This document shows, piece after piece, positions 33,212 to 42,326 of a stretch of DNA of 64,000 nucleotides. The DNA lies in NCBI GenBank assembly GCA_964484935.1, contig CAZAFW010000003.1, positions 1-64,000 of the forward strand, in the 5' to 3' direction. The position numbers and the translations under genes are program-made. The notes beneath the pieces were generated by a model. That model did not search any database. It saw nothing but the letters and a program-made list of their open reading frames with translations, and had not been told where the DNA came from. Every line of letters starts with the position of its first letter. The stretch's first letter is position 1. The DNA is from BM714 sp964484935. GTDB taxonomy: Bacteria; Bacillota; Clostridia; Peptostreptococcales; BM714.

Positions 33212-33955
33212 TTAGTAAATTTTCACTTCATACTGCTCTTTCAGCTCGTTTACTTTTTCCATGTAAACGTCCCTTTGCTTTTCAGCCGCCAGCTTTTGGC
33301 CTATTTCATTTTTGACTTCCTCATACGACCTGACCGATGCTTCCTTCCTGTCTTCAACCTTTATTAGGTGGTATCCAAACTGGGTTTTGACAGGTTCGCT
33401 CATGTCTCCGACTTTCATTTCAAAAGCCGCATTTTCGAATTCAGGAACCATTTTGCCTCTTTCGAACATTCCCAGGTCTCCTCCGTTTTCTTTCGAAGGA
33501 CACTTGGAGTATTTCTTGGCGGCATCCTCAAATACGCATCCGCCGTCTATTTCAGCCTTTATGCTCTTGGCTTCTTCCTCGCTATCCACAAGAATGTGTT
33601 TTGTTCGCACGCTTTCAGGCGTTTGGAAGTTGGTCTTGTTGTTTTCGTAATACTCTTCCGCCTCTTTTTCCTCGACCCCTACGCCTGCGATTGTTTTGTT
33701 TACAGCATATTGCTTGAGTATGTTGGTCTTAACCGTTTCTAGCTGGGCCTTGAATGCTTCTTCCCCATCCATTCCAGTTTCCATTGCATAAAGATAAAAG
33801 AGCTCCTGATTGACAAGTTCGTTTAAGACATACTCTCTTCCCTTGTCATTATTGAACTGGGCCGCTCTCTCGGGTCCAAGGCTTTTAATCATCATTTCCA
33901 TTTCTTCTTTTCGTATTTCCCTGTTTCCCACTTTTGCCAAAACATTTTCGCTCAT
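33212..33955 (-). CDS. Parvulin-type peptidyl-prolyl cis-trans isomerase, cytoplasmic
   Basis: A 247-residue PpiC/SurA-type folding catalyst. An N-terminal helical chaperone region (1-115) precedes the rotamase domain (~118-210) with RTKHILVDSEEEA, FEDAAKKYSKCPSKENGGDLGMF (20 of these residues are diagnostic) and TQFGYHLIKVEDR. Unlike PrsA it lacks a signal peptide or lipobox, so it should act in the cytoplasm. AAAGGAG precedes the ATG. It is flanked by its own terminator. Confidence 0.9.
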   Translation of the reverse strand: MSENVLAKVGNREIRKEEMEMMIKSLGPERAAQFNNDKGREYVLNELVNQELFYLYAMETGMDGEEAFKAQLETVKTNILKQYAVNKTIAGVGVEEKEAEEYYENNKTNFQTPESVRTKHILVDSEEEAKSIKAEIDGGCVFEDAAKKYSKCPSKENGGDLGMFERGKMVPEFENAAFEMKVGDMSEPVKTQFGYHLIKVEDRKEASVRSYEEVKNEIGQKLAAEKQRDVYMEKVNELKEQYEVKIY

Positions 33956-34017
33956 TAAATACTCTCCTTTGAATTTAGTATAATGTCATGATAACAGAAA
34001 GTTTTATGCCTGTCCAT

Positions 34018-34584
34018 TTACAGAATCCATTTCCTGTCCCTTATAAGAGCCTCTATCTTGCCGCTCTGCTTGACCGCATCCACTCTGACATCTGTCATAT
34101 CCATGTAAAGGCGTATGGATTCATCACACAAATTTCCGCCCTTCATTGCAAACACGCCGTCATTCATTGTCTCTCCGTTTATGATGCCCTTTTTCTCCAT
34201 TCCTCCAAGTATGAGCCCCATTCTCATGTGGCCGTCTTCCTCTTCAATGAAAAAGCCGGCTACCCTGTCCAGATTTTCCTTGGAAAAATGATTCGACAGG
34301 AAGGCCCCGCTGTCCAAATGGCTTATGTCAACCATCCTTCCCCCTGCAAATGTTATTCTTCGGTTATTCAAAAATTCCATTGAATTGCCTTCACTTCCAA
34401 GGACCGTCCCATAACCCTCGGTCGTTTCCCTGTGGACAATAATCTCCATTCGGTTCTTTCTGACTCTCCAGAAGGCGTCTTCGGGCAGCTTGAAAGTCAT
34501 TTGGTTGAAAAGGGAATTAATCATGATTTTTTCGTATCCCTTTCCATTGAACAATTCACACATTTCATCAAAAGAATCTCTCAT
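34018..34584 (-). CDS. Uncharacterised 188-residue protein
   Basis: I do not recognise this family. The protein is soluble, acidic overall, with no signal peptide or membrane segment. It seems to be mixed alpha/beta: MRDSFDEMCELFNGKGYEK at the start, a central strand-rich part (RMEIIVHRETTEGYGTVLGS), and a C-terminal part ending IEALIRDRKWIL. The ATG at 34584 is preceded by AGAGGTGA; an in-frame GTG lies nine bases upstream. It stands alone between the parvulin and GDYXXLXY genes. Its strong ribosome site and lack of overlap support it being real. Confidence 0.7.
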   Translation of the reverse strand: MRDSFDEMCELFNGKGYEKIMINSLFNQMTFKLPEDAFWRVRKNRMEIIVHRETTEGYGTVLGSEGNSMEFLNNRRITFAGGRMVDISHLDSGAFLSNHFSKENLDRVAGFFIEEEDGHMRMGLILGGMEKKGIINGETMNDGVFAMKGGNLCDESIRLYMDMTDVRVDAVKQSGKIEALIRDRKWIL

Positions 34585-34643
34585 AAGTTTCACCTCTCAA
34601 ATCCATTAAACCATAAATCGCGAATGTCCGCCACCGACTCAGT

Positions 34644-34682
34644 AAAAACAAACGGGACAAAGTGTTGCTTCCCGTTTGTTTT
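34644..34682 (-). terminator. Terminator after the GDYXXLXY gene
   Basis: A perfect 13-bp stem (AAAACAAACGGGA at 34645-34657 with 34670-34682) around a 12-base loop. It has A- and T-rich flanks and TTTTTAC after the stem on the minus strand. Confidence 0.8.
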
Positions 34683-34696
34683 CGCAAATGCTTTTT

Positions 34697-35245
34697 TTAT
34701 TTTCTTTTTTCAAGGCCCGCAACATATCCGTAGCCTTTGTAGACCCTTGCCTTTACATCAAGGGTCCCTTGATTCGAATCATAATGCATTTCCTCCCCAG
34801 TATTTTCCTGCACATAATATCTTTCAAGCCCGTAATACAGATAGACATCATGAGGCTTTGGAAATTCGCCTTTTCTATGCAGTCCTGAAATCCGCGCCTT
34901 GAGATAGACTCCTTCCTCGGGAGGGTCTACCGAAATTGCACAGATCGAATGGTAACCTCTTGAGTCCGGCTTCAGCAAGACATAAACAAAAGCGCCCTCG
35001 TATTTTTCAGCTTCATCAAGGATTGTTTCCGGAAGTTTGTCATATGAGGACCTGCTTATTTCAAGATTAAGATTCACATAGTCTCCTCGAAAAAGATCCC
35101 TCGGATCATAAGTTTCAGTAGCCAGCAATATTTCCTCTCCTTGTGTTTTAGCCAGAAATGGCTTAAATGCAATTCCGCCCAATATTATAAACGGCACAAG
35201 CAAGGCAATTGCAAATCCGAGCCTGTTTCTATAAATGCTCTTCAT
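34697..35245 (-). CDS. GDYXXLXY domain membrane-anchored protein
   Basis: A 182-residue protein with one N-terminal membrane helix (residues ~9-30) and an extracytoplasmic domain. The domain-naming motif appears as DPRDLFRGDYVNLNLE near residue 48. Such proteins are nearly always encoded next to DUF2157 membrane proteins, as here (4 bases apart). Function unknown; the pair is thought to act together in the membrane. Confidence 0.85.
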   Translation of the reverse strand: MKSIYRNRLGFAIALLVPFIILGGIAFKPFLAKTQGEEILLATETYDPRDLFRGDYVNLNLEISRSSYDKLPETILDEAEKYEGAFVYVLLKPDSRGYHSICAISVDPPEEGVYLKARISGLHRKGEFPKPHDVYLYYGLERYYVQENTGEEMHYDSNQGTLDVKARVYKGYGYVAGLEKRK

Positions 35246-35248
35246 TTA

Positions 35249-36313
35249 TTATGCCCCCCTTTTTCTCATTCTTTCAAACCAGTATCCAAAAGCTATCAAA
35301 ATAAGTCCGCCTATGATAAAAAACATGGATTTAGGCATAAAATCATAAAAATTATCTACATAATACCTGAATATGAGAATGCATACGAAAACAAGGCTGC
35401 TGACATGGCCTTTTCTTGTATCCATAAGAAAATAGGCCATGAGGACAATCCCGAATATTAGTGCGGCCTCTCCGGAGTATTCCCAAGGAATGTCATTCCA
35501 GACACCTTTATATGTGAGGACCAACCCCGAAAATCCCAAAAATAGATTTCCTTCAAGCATAAATATTTCTCCATGCGAAGACACTACATATTTCATTAAG
35601 ATGCCAGAGCCAAAAATTACAACCGCTGCCAAAAGTTCACTTCCTTCAAGTTCGTAAATCAAGTCCAGCACCCATACCGCAGCCAAAATGTTTTCAGCAA
35701 AAATAAAATATTCACTGTTTTCAAAAACCAGCCTGTTGATTGCATAAAGCAAAATCAAAACGGCAAAGAAGTCCCAGGCTATGCCTTGATAGTCGAAATT
35801 GCCCAGGCTGTGAAGGAGGAGAAGTCCATGCGTAAATGAAAACAACAACTTGTCTTTTAGCACATAGGCCATAGGCAGTGTTCCCAGCGCCCACAGCAGA
35901 AAACTTTTCGAAAAATGGATGGATATGTTATACATCTGTTCAACAAGGAAAATGCCCGCCCCGAAAACAAGTACGGATATGTATGAAAGGCTCCTTCCCG
36001 TTCTGGGATATTCCTTTTCCAAAACTCTTCCTGCAGATGCGAAACCTAAAAAACCCGCTGCCAGTATCGATAGTTTTAAGCCATCTCCTATCTCCTTCCA
36101 ATTGCTGGCTATGAAGCTTATTATGCCCAATCCAACCAAGATTGATCCTATTGTGAGAATTGCGAGTATGTAGTTCATGCCTTCACTGCGGGGTTTATAA
36201 GCATCTACTATCCTTACGCCGGTTTCATTGTCTATCACTTCAATCCTCTCAAGATAGGCAACTTCGTTTTTTATGAATTTGTAACTGGCGCTGCCGATTG
36301 TTTTCTTTTTCAT
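35249..36313 (-). CDS. DUF2157 multi-spanning membrane protein
   Basis: A 354-residue membrane protein with about ten helices after a ~50-residue cytoplasmic start. The first membrane hairpin (ILTIGSILVGLGIISFIASNW) matches the beginning of DUF2157 proteins. The ATG at 36313 has AGGTGA upstream; an earlier in-frame start at 36337 lacks one. It is followed directly by the GDYXXLXY gene, the common genomic pairing. Function unknown. Confidence 0.82.
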   Translation of the reverse strand: MKKKTIGSASYKFIKNEVAYLERIEVIDNETGVRIVDAYKPRSEGMNYILAILTIGSILVGLGIISFIASNWKEIGDGLKLSILAAGFLGFASAGRVLEKEYPRTGRSLSYISVLVFGAGIFLVEQMYNISIHFSKSFLLWALGTLPMAYVLKDKLLFSFTHGLLLLHSLGNFDYQGIAWDFFAVLILLYAINRLVFENSEYFIFAENILAAVWVLDLIYELEGSELLAAVVIFGSGILMKYVVSSHGEIFMLEGNLFLGFSGLVLTYKGVWNDIPWEYSGEAALIFGIVLMAYFLMDTRKGHVSSLVFVCILIFRYYVDNFYDFMPKSMFFIIGGLILIAFGYWFERMRKRGA

Positions 36314-36419
36314 GCAATCACCTTGTATAATGAACACGTAGTCAAGCTACGGTCATTACCCTTTCTTCGTATTGTATGATTGACATACGGCAAAAGCACC
36401 GCACACCTCAATATAAATT

Positions 36420-36457
36420 TACCCTCCTCCCACGAAAAGAAACGTGAGAGGAGGGTA
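36420..36457 (-). terminator. Hairpin after the YkvI-like permease gene
   Basis: TACCCTCCTC (36420-36429) pairs with GAGGAGGGTA (36448-36457), extended inward by CACG/CGTG. It is followed on the minus strand by AAATTTATATT, a weak U-tract. It lies 22 bases after the stop. Confidence 0.55.
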
Positions 36458-36479
36458 TAAAAGTTGTGCTTTGAGATTT

Positions 36480-37601
36480 CTATCCTACCTTGCGATTTTC
36501 CAAAGCCTTGTCTTTTTGCATGATTTTCCAAACACCGATTGTGCATACGGGAACAACATAAAATATGAAGAAGCCCCATGTTATTGTTCCGTATCCTTTG
36601 GCTATAAGGCCAATCAGACCAAATTGCGCGATTATCGCTCCGACTATGAGAAGTCCGATTGTGAGAGTCGTAGTCAGCTTGGTAGGCATTGTTTGGCCTT
36701 TTTCTTTGTATACCGAATTGATTCTTTCTGTAACTGCAAATATGAACCCAGTGCCTGTTTCGATTAGTGTGCCGAAAAGCACAACCTGGAATGTTATTTG
36801 GAAGAATGGCGATCCCAAAACTCCAAGTATGTGGTTTGTAGGAACTGCAACTGTCAAAATATCCGGATACAGTCCAATCATTGCAAGATATAGAAGTATT
36901 CCGGGAATGATTCCGATTATGCCAGCCATGATGCCCGATCCGATTGCTTCTTTTCTTGTCTCTATGTGTCTAGTGGAGAATAATACCGCCGGTATGATTC
37001 CCAAATTGTAGAATGCGTATTTGAAACCGCCAAGAGCCCATCCGCTCTTCATGTTGCCCTGGAATACGGAGCTGACGATTCCATCGCCGAACTTTGTGAA
37101 GCATATTACCAAGAATGCGATGTATACTGCATAAAGCAGGAAAGACCAGTACGAAAGGAATTTTTCTATTGCTTCCGAACCGTTGAATACAAGAAGTCCG
37201 ACACCAACCATCATTCCTATTACTCCGACATAGTAATTGAGTCCAAAGATTTCATTGAGTATGCTTCCTGCAGTTGATGCTATTACAGCAAGAACTATGA
37301 GAAGAAGAACGAAATAGCATACTTCATAGAGCCACCAGGCCTTGCCCAGCAGTTTGGTGAAAAAGCTTCTGTAGTCATATGCATTGAAAACTCTTGCGAA
37401 TTCAAATGTCGCCGCGCAAACAAGAGACCAAATGACTGTAGATATGAATACCATGGCTATAAGGCCGCCCAATGTCCCGAAATTCAGGAAAAACTCTACC
37501 AGCTCGCGGCCCGTTCCATATCCCCCCGCAATTACAACGGATTGGAAAACGATGCCGGGAACAAAATATTTCTTAAATGTATCCGATTTTACAAAATTCA
37601 T
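36480..37601 (-). CDS. YkvI-like membrane transporter, LeuT-fold amino-acid permease type
   Basis: A 373-residue protein with about ten to eleven membrane helices. The first helix (VPGIVFQSVVIAGGYGTGRELVEFF, here split: residues ~14-38) with its glycine break is like the unwound helix 1 of LeuT-fold transporters and the YkvI family (COG3949). AAGGAGG precedes the ATG. It follows the class III aminotransferase by 62 bases and is probably the third gene of the sigma-54 operon. That makes an amino-acid or amine substrate likely (inference). Confidence 0.82.
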   Translation of the reverse strand: MNFVKSDTFKKYFVPGIVFQSVVIAGGYGTGRELVEFFLNFGTLGGLIAMVFISTVIWSLVCAATFEFARVFNAYDYRSFFTKLLGKAWWLYEVCYFVLLLIVLAVIASTAGSILNEIFGLNYYVGVIGMMVGVGLLVFNGSEAIEKFLSYWSFLLYAVYIAFLVICFTKFGDGIVSSVFQGNMKSGWALGGFKYAFYNLGIIPAVLFSTRHIETRKEAIGSGIMAGIIGIIPGILLYLAMIGLYPDILTVAVPTNHILGVLGSPFFQITFQVVLFGTLIETGTGFIFAVTERINSVYKEKGQTMPTKLTTTLTIGLLIVGAIIAQFGLIGLIAKGYGTITWGFFIFYVVPVCTIGVWKIMQKDKALENRKVG

Positions 37602-37663
37602 GTGTGTTCCTCCTTAAGCTTATTCAGTATGATTGCGATATTGACGGACAAAATTTTAGTTTC

Positions 37664-39016
37664 TTACCACCCCTTTGCAGTTTCGAGTATCTCGTCGGGA
37701 ATATCCCCGGCCAAAAACTCATTCATTGATTCCTCTATTACGTCAATTGCCTTGTCTATTTCCTCACGGGTAATTACGAGAGGCGGCTGGAATCTTAGTA
37801 CACCATCTCCCAAAAAAATTATGATTACCCCTTTTTCCCAGCATCTGTAGCAGATTTTTGCGGCCGCTTCCCTGTTGCCTTCCTTGCTTTTCCTGTCCTT
37901 TACAAGGTCGACTCCTATGGAAAGCCCCATGCCCCTAACGTCTCCAATGATTTCATATTCTTCCATGAGGGCTTTGAAGCGGTCTTTAGCGTACTTTCCA
38001 AGATCGGCGCTTTTTTCGAGAAGCTTTTCGTCCTTTATGACCTCAAGCGTCTCATATGCGGCCGCGCATGCCAGAGCATTCCCACTCATCGTAAAGAGAT
38101 GTGCCGGCGCATCCATTGAATCCATTATTTCCTTTCTCCCTACTATTGCACTGAGAGGAACTCCCGAGCCTATCGATTTGCCCAAAATCAGCATATCCGG
38201 AACAACATCGAAGTGTTCTATGCCAAACCACTTTCCGGTTCGGCCGAAACCCTGCTGAACCTCCTCGCTAACGAAGAGTATTCCATGCTCCCTGCACAAG
38301 TCGTAAAGGGCTTTCATATACCTGTTGGGCGGTACTATAAGACCGCCGTCGCCCTGTATGGGTTCTATTATGACAGCAGCTATGTCGTCGGGCGGCATGT
38401 AAGTCGTCATTGCCTTCTTGAAAGCTCCCAGACATTCAAGGCCGCAGCTTCCGCACTCCTTGCCATAGCGGCACCTATAGCAATCGGGATACTCGATATG
38501 CTCAATTTCGCCTAGGAGAGGTCCTATTTTTCTTCGCATATTGAGGCTTATTGCGCTTAATGACAAGGCTCCGTATGTAGAACCGTGGTATGCCCCTATA
38601 AAGGAAACTATTTTTTTTCTTCCCGTATATGCCCTTGCAAGCTTTATCGCCCCGTCGTTTGCATCCGAGCCGCAATTTCCATAAGCCACTTTCTTTTCAT
38701 AGTCTCCCGGAGTAACTCCTATAAGCGCCTCTGCATATTTTACGAGAGGTTCCGAATACATATAGGCCGCAGTGTATGTTATGTATTTTTCCGCTTGTTC
38801 CTTGATCGCATTGACTATTCTGGGATGGGCATGCCCGGTATTTAAAGCCGAAGCGCTCGAAAGCAAGTCTATGAACTCGTTTCCGTCAAAATCCTCCAAT
38901 ATGGCTCCGTGTCCTCTTGCAACCGCCAATGGATAGTAGGGCATCCTGGCAAAACCCGGATATACATCTGCATCCCTTTCTATGATTTTTTTCGTTTTTT
39001 CCAACACAAAACTCAT
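37664..39016 (-). CDS. Class III PLP-dependent aminotransferase (or racemase) with a Cys-rich insertion
   Basis: A ~450-residue fold-type I PLP enzyme. Visible are TGHAHPRIV, GNCGSDANDGAIKLAR, the pyridoxal-binding DDIAAVIIEPIQGDGG and VSEEVQQGFGRTGK, and the PLP lysine in LILGKSIGSGVPLSA. A short insert CYRCRYGKECGSCGLEC near residue 185 carries five cysteines. Similar inserts occur in amino-acid racemases/epimerases of this class, so racemisation is an alternative to transamination. The ATG at 39016 follows GGAGG by seven bases and overlaps the preceding gene's stop (TGATG). Substrate unknown. Confidence 0.85.
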   Translation of the reverse strand: MSFVLEKTKKIIERDADVYPGFARMPYYPLAVARGHGAILEDFDGNEFIDLLSSASALNTGHAHPRIVNAIKEQAEKYITYTAAYMYSEPLVKYAEALIGVTPGDYEKKVAYGNCGSDANDGAIKLARAYTGRKKIVSFIGAYHGSTYGALSLSAISLNMRRKIGPLLGEIEHIEYPDCYRCRYGKECGSCGLECLGAFKKAMTTYMPPDDIAAVIIEPIQGDGGLIVPPNRYMKALYDLCREHGILFVSEEVQQGFGRTGKWFGIEHFDVVPDMLILGKSIGSGVPLSAIVGRKEIMDSMDAPAHLFTMSGNALACAAAYETLEVIKDEKLLEKSADLGKYAKDRFKALMEEYEIIGDVRGMGLSIGVDLVKDRKSKEGNREAAAKICYRCWEKGVIIIFLGDGVLRFQPPLVITREEIDKAIDVIEESMNEFLAGDIPDEILETAKGW

Positions 39017-40119
39017 CAATTTTCCTCCGTCCAGTTATTTTCAACCTGTCTCAACCTTCTCATTAGAACCTCCGCATCAGCACCTACCCTAAACCTTACA
39101 AAATTTTTGCCGAGACTCTCGAAATTCTCGCCGGAAACTGACAGGACATTCTCCTTAAGCAATTCCCTGTACAAATCGACTCTTTTATCCGGATGAGTCA
39201 GTGTCATGATCGGAACCGTCGGGCTAGTTTCAAGATTCCCCATCTTTTCCACTGATCCAATGATTTTTTTCTTCACTTGTGCAATTTTTTTTCTGCTTTC
39301 ACCCAGAAATTCTTGATCCTTCAAGGCTTCAAGCGCCAAAACTGTCCCAATGCCAGTTATGCAAAACGGAATCGATACCTTTCTATAAACGTCCATAAGC
39401 CCCACAGAACCGACTGCATATCCAATTCTCATTCCCGCCATTCCGAATCCCTTTGAAAGAGATTTCAGGACTATGATATTGTCCAAGCTTGCAAGCAATT
39501 TTACCGCAGAATTCTTTTTTTCCATAAAATCGCCATAAGCTTCGTCAACCACGACGCAAACACCCAAGCTTGCGGCTTGCTTTGCGATTTCCGATATGAC
39601 ATCAAGCGGGATTATCTGGCCGGTCGGATTGTTTGGATTGTCTATATAGCAATACGCATGCCTCTCTTTTATTTCATGAATAAACCGCTCCCCATCGAAC
39701 TTTCCTTTGCCCGATGACATGTCAATCGTTTCATAAATTCCGCCCATTCCTTCCACATCCATTCCAAAATCGGGGAATTGCGGACTATGCCCAAGTACAA
39801 TGGTTCCTTTGTCTAAGAACATCTTGTTTATTTTCGTAATCGCATCCATTGATCCGCAGGCCAGTTCAATACAACATTCCTCAAGCACGGCGTGTCCGCT
39901 CCAATAGTCTATTATTGCCCTTTTGAGTTTCGCGTCGCCATGAGGATAATGGTTTACGAGGTCTGCGGAAAATTTCCCCATCGCCTTGCCTACCCTTTCA
40001 GGAAACCCGAATGGGTTTATTCCTAAAGAACAGTCAATCCAGCCCGGTCCGAATTCTTCCGGCACATTCGCATAGCTTTCGTGCTTGATTTGGCTCAAAT
40101 GCTTTCTTGTCTTGTACAT
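39016..40119 (-). CDS. Class I/II PLP-dependent aminotransferase, HisC/CobD-like
   Basis: A 367-residue fold-type I PLP enzyme. Motifs are DCSLGINPFGFP near the N-terminus, DNPNNPTGQ, VVVDEAYGDF, and the PLP lysine in VLKSLSKGFGMAGMRIGYAVG. The layout resembles histidinol-phosphate aminotransferase and threonine-phosphate decarboxylase (CobD), but the context argues for amino-acid breakdown. GGAGG is placed well before the ATG at 40119. It is the first gene of the operon behind the -24/-12 promoter. Confidence 0.87.
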   Translation of the reverse strand: MYKTRKHLSQIKHESYANVPEEFGPGWIDCSLGINPFGFPERVGKAMGKFSADLVNHYPHGDAKLKRAIIDYWSGHAVLEECCIELACGSMDAITKINKMFLDKGTIVLGHSPQFPDFGMDVEGMGGIYETIDMSSGKGKFDGERFIHEIKERHAYCYIDNPNNPTGQIIPLDVISEIAKQAASLGVCVVVDEAYGDFMEKKNSAVKLLASLDNIIVLKSLSKGFGMAGMRIGYAVGSVGLMDVYRKVSIPFCITGIGTVLALEALKDQEFLGESRKKIAQVKKKIIGSVEKMGNLETSPTVPIMTLTHPDKRVDLYRELLKENVLSVSGENFESLGKNFVRFRVGADAEVLMRRLRQVENNWTEEN

Positions 40120-40158
40120 CACACACCTCCATTCACTTGTCCTTTTTGTATTAATTAC

Positions 40159-40173
40159 GCAAATACCATGCCA
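40159..40173 (-). promoter_or_regulatory. Sigma-54 (-24/-12) promoter of the aminotransferase operon
   Basis: TGGCATGGTATTTGC matches the consensus TGGCAYRNNNNTTGC at every defined position, with correct GG and GC spacing. It reads toward the first aminotransferase gene, whose ATG is 40 bases downstream. Confidence 0.85.
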
Positions 40174-40292
40174 TTGCACTGAAAAATATAATGTGTATAT
40201 ATAGGATTGTTGAAAACACTGACTTCCAGCCTTCAAATAATTTCTGATAAGCGTGCATAAAATTCCCTGCCACTTTATTTCAACAAAGACCT

Positions 40293-40309
40293 TGTTACAT
40301 TTTGGAACA
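40293..40309. promoter_or_regulatory. Activator binding site 1 (upstream activating sequence)
   Basis: TGTTACATTTTGGAACA is a 17-base inverted repeat about 120 bases upstream of the -24 element, in the normal range for enhancer-type activators. It shares TGTTRCAT..TG.AACA with site 2. Confidence 0.75.
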
Positions 40310-40437
40310 TGGCATTCGACGTTTTTCGCGTTTCATTAGTATTTTTAAATCAGAATACGGCCAGCAATTTGCCTACAGCTCCATATTTCAACGTTTTAAA
40401 TTGTCACTGAAATTTTTCAGTTTCTATTTACAAGGTC

Positions 40438-40454
40438 TGTTGCATAATGTAACA
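40438..40454. promoter_or_regulatory. Activator binding site 2
   Basis: TGTTGCATAATGTAACA is a near-perfect palindrome related to site 1. It ends 43 bases before the activator's ATG, so it may also serve autoregulation. Confidence 0.75.
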
Positions 40455-40497
40455 TGTAACATAAGCGCAAGACACTATCTTTAGGGGGACCCAATCC

Positions 40498-42252
40498 ATG
40501 TCGGAAATTTTATTAGAAACTTTAAAAAGCCTTACCCATGAATCTTCAAATGTTGATAAGAAAAGCTACTTGGATGAATTTTTCATCGAAAAAATTTTTC
40601 CGTCAGTATCAGCGATATATCCTCTCAAGAACAGAGCTTTGCTTCTCATCGACAAGGACAACTGCATACTTTCGGTTGTTTCACACGATTCGGATTTCAA
40701 GGAATGCAATTTAAAAAACAGGGTTTTTTCATTTTCCGAATCAAACTCAAGAATGCACAAAGTTATGATAAGGTACGACAAGTCCACCCTCTATCTGCTC
40801 AAAAACATCCCGACCGCCTTGCATTTTGGGGGATATTCACTTCTATTGATATCCGAAAGTGATGTAGAAGAAGCATTTCCGGATCTTTTAAGGATATCTG
40901 AAAGTCTTGAGAACATCGCGGTAGAAAATGAAAAGCGCCACAAGTCCTACAAACAATTGCTGGATTACCTTGACGCAGTCGATGACGGCATCTCCGCCTG
41001 CGACAAAGACGGCAATGTCACTTACATAAATTCAAGCGCATGCCAATTGATTGGAGCTGACAAAAAAAAGGTCATAGGCGAAAACCTCAACAACCCCCCA
41101 TTCAAGGACACCATACTTGTGCAGATAATAAAATCAAGGAAACCGCAAATGGACTTCGAATACGATCTCTATTACAGCGGAAAGCGGTCCCACCTTATGA
41201 ACTCCGCTTATCCTGTGTTTGACGACAAGGGTGAAATAATCGGCGCCATTGACATTTTCCGCAGGATAAAACGTTCTTACCAGATAGCCAGCAACATGGC
41301 CGGCCACAGGGCTTCCTACGAATTCAAGGATTTCATAGGCAGCGGTCCAAACCTCCAGAACAAGATCAACCTTGCAAAAGAATTTTCAAACATAAATAAG
41401 AATACTCTTCTCGAGGGCGAAAGCGGAACAGGAAAGGATCTTTTTTCACAAGCCATTCATAATTTCAGCGACAGAAGATCCGGTCCCTTTGTGGCAATAA
41501 ACTGCGCAAACTATCCAATAGACCTATTTGACAGCGAGCTGTTCGGATACGAAGAAGGCGCCTTTACTGGAGCCAAAAAAGGCGGAAAATCAGGAAAGTT
41601 TGAATTGGCCGAAGGGGGAACACTTTTTCTTGATGAAATAGGCGAAATGCCCATGCAGCTTCAGGCAAAGCTGCTGAGGGCTATCGAAACAAAAGAAATA
41701 ACGCGTTTGGGAAGCAACAAGACGATAACAATAGACGTACGGATAATCGCAGCAACCAACAAGGATTTAGAAAAAATGGTTGAAAAGAAGCAGTTCCGGG
41801 AGGACCTATACTACAGGCTGAAAATACTTTATCTCAAACTGCCTCCATTGAGGGCGAGAAGGGAAGACTTATATGAACTTTGCCAACATTTCATAGAACA
41901 AATAAATCCCGAGATGGAGATTCCTGTGACAGGAATTTCGGATGAAGCGCTATCATTGATTCGCTCCTACGATTGGCCGGGGAACATTCGCCAGTTGGAA
42001 AACATTCTTTCCATCGCCATGTTCATGTCCGGAGGAGGCATCCTTGAAATAAGCCACCTGATTCAAGCAGGACTTGAATGCCCCATGGATAATTCATGCA
42101 TCAAAAAAAACCTTGAGGATTCAAGCATGGAAATACTGCTTGCCGAACTCAAAGGCAACGGCTACAATATTAAGCAAACTTCTGAAGCGCTGGGCATATC
42201 AAGAAACACAATATACCGCAAGATGAAGAAATACGGCATCGAAAGAAAATAG
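40498..42252 (+). CDS. Sigma-54-dependent transcriptional activator (PAS, AAA+, Fis-type HTH)
   Basis: A 584-residue enhancer-binding protein. An N-terminal ~150-residue sensor region of unknown type is followed by a PAS domain (~155-270; YLDAVDDGISACDKDGNVTY). The AAA+ domain spans ~285-510, with Walker A GESGTGKD near 306, the sigma-54 loop GAFTGAKKGG near 360, Walker B TLFLDEIGE, and the arginine-finger region. A C-terminal Fis-type helix-turn-helix (GYNIKQTSEALGISRNTIYRK) ends the protein. There is no receiver domain, so it senses a small molecule or redox state rather than a kinase. It is divergent from the operon with the -24/-12 promoter, its probable target. Confidence 0.94.
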   Translation: MSEILLETLKSLTHESSNVDKKSYLDEFFIEKIFPSVSAIYPLKNRALLLIDKDNCILSVVSHDSDFKECNLKNRVFSFSESNSRMHKVMIRYDKSTLYLLKNIPTALHFGGYSLLLISESDVEEAFPDLLRISESLENIAVENEKRHKSYKQLLDYLDAVDDGISACDKDGNVTYINSSACQLIGADKKKVIGENLNNPPFKDTILVQIIKSRKPQMDFEYDLYYSGKRSHLMNSAYPVFDDKGEIIGAIDIFRRIKRSYQIASNMAGHRASYEFKDFIGSGPNLQNKINLAKEFSNINKNTLLEGESGTGKDLFSQAIHNFSDRRSGPFVAINCANYPIDLFDSELFGYEEGAFTGAKKGGKSGKFELAEGGTLFLDEIGEMPMQLQAKLLRAIETKEITRLGSNKTITIDVRIIAATNKDLEKMVEKKQFREDLYYRLKILYLKLPPLRARREDLYELCQHFIEQINPEMEIPVTGISDEALSLIRSYDWPGNIRQLENILSIAMFMSGGGILEISHLIQAGLECPMDNSCIKKNLEDSSMEILLAELKGNGYNIKQTSEALGISRNTIYRKMKKYGIERK

Positions 42253-42254
42253 AA

Positions 42255-42287
42255 GAAGCCTTCCCCTGAAGCGGGAAGGCTTCTTTT
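42255..42287 (+). terminator. Terminator after the sigma-54 activator gene
   Basis: GAAGCCTTCCC (42255-42265) pairs with GGGAAGGCTTC (42273-42283) around a 7-base loop, followed by TTTTAAT. Confidence 0.85.
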
Positions 42288-42326
42288 AATGCAAAATCAA
42301 ATTCAACATACTTGAATAGTTCTTTA

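Larger units (their letters stand above)
40120..40497. other. 378-base intergenic control region between the aminotransferase operon and its activator
   Basis: No gene is seen here. It holds a -24/-12 promoter facing left, two 17-base palindromes, and A+T-rich DNA between them. A further half-site (TGTAACA) follows the second palindrome. Confidence 0.8.

Noticed and set aside
37031..37060. A further sigma-54 promoter elsewhere in the aminotransferase/permease genes
   Set aside because: No second TGGCAY-N-TTGC match with correct spacing was found in the gaps of that operon.
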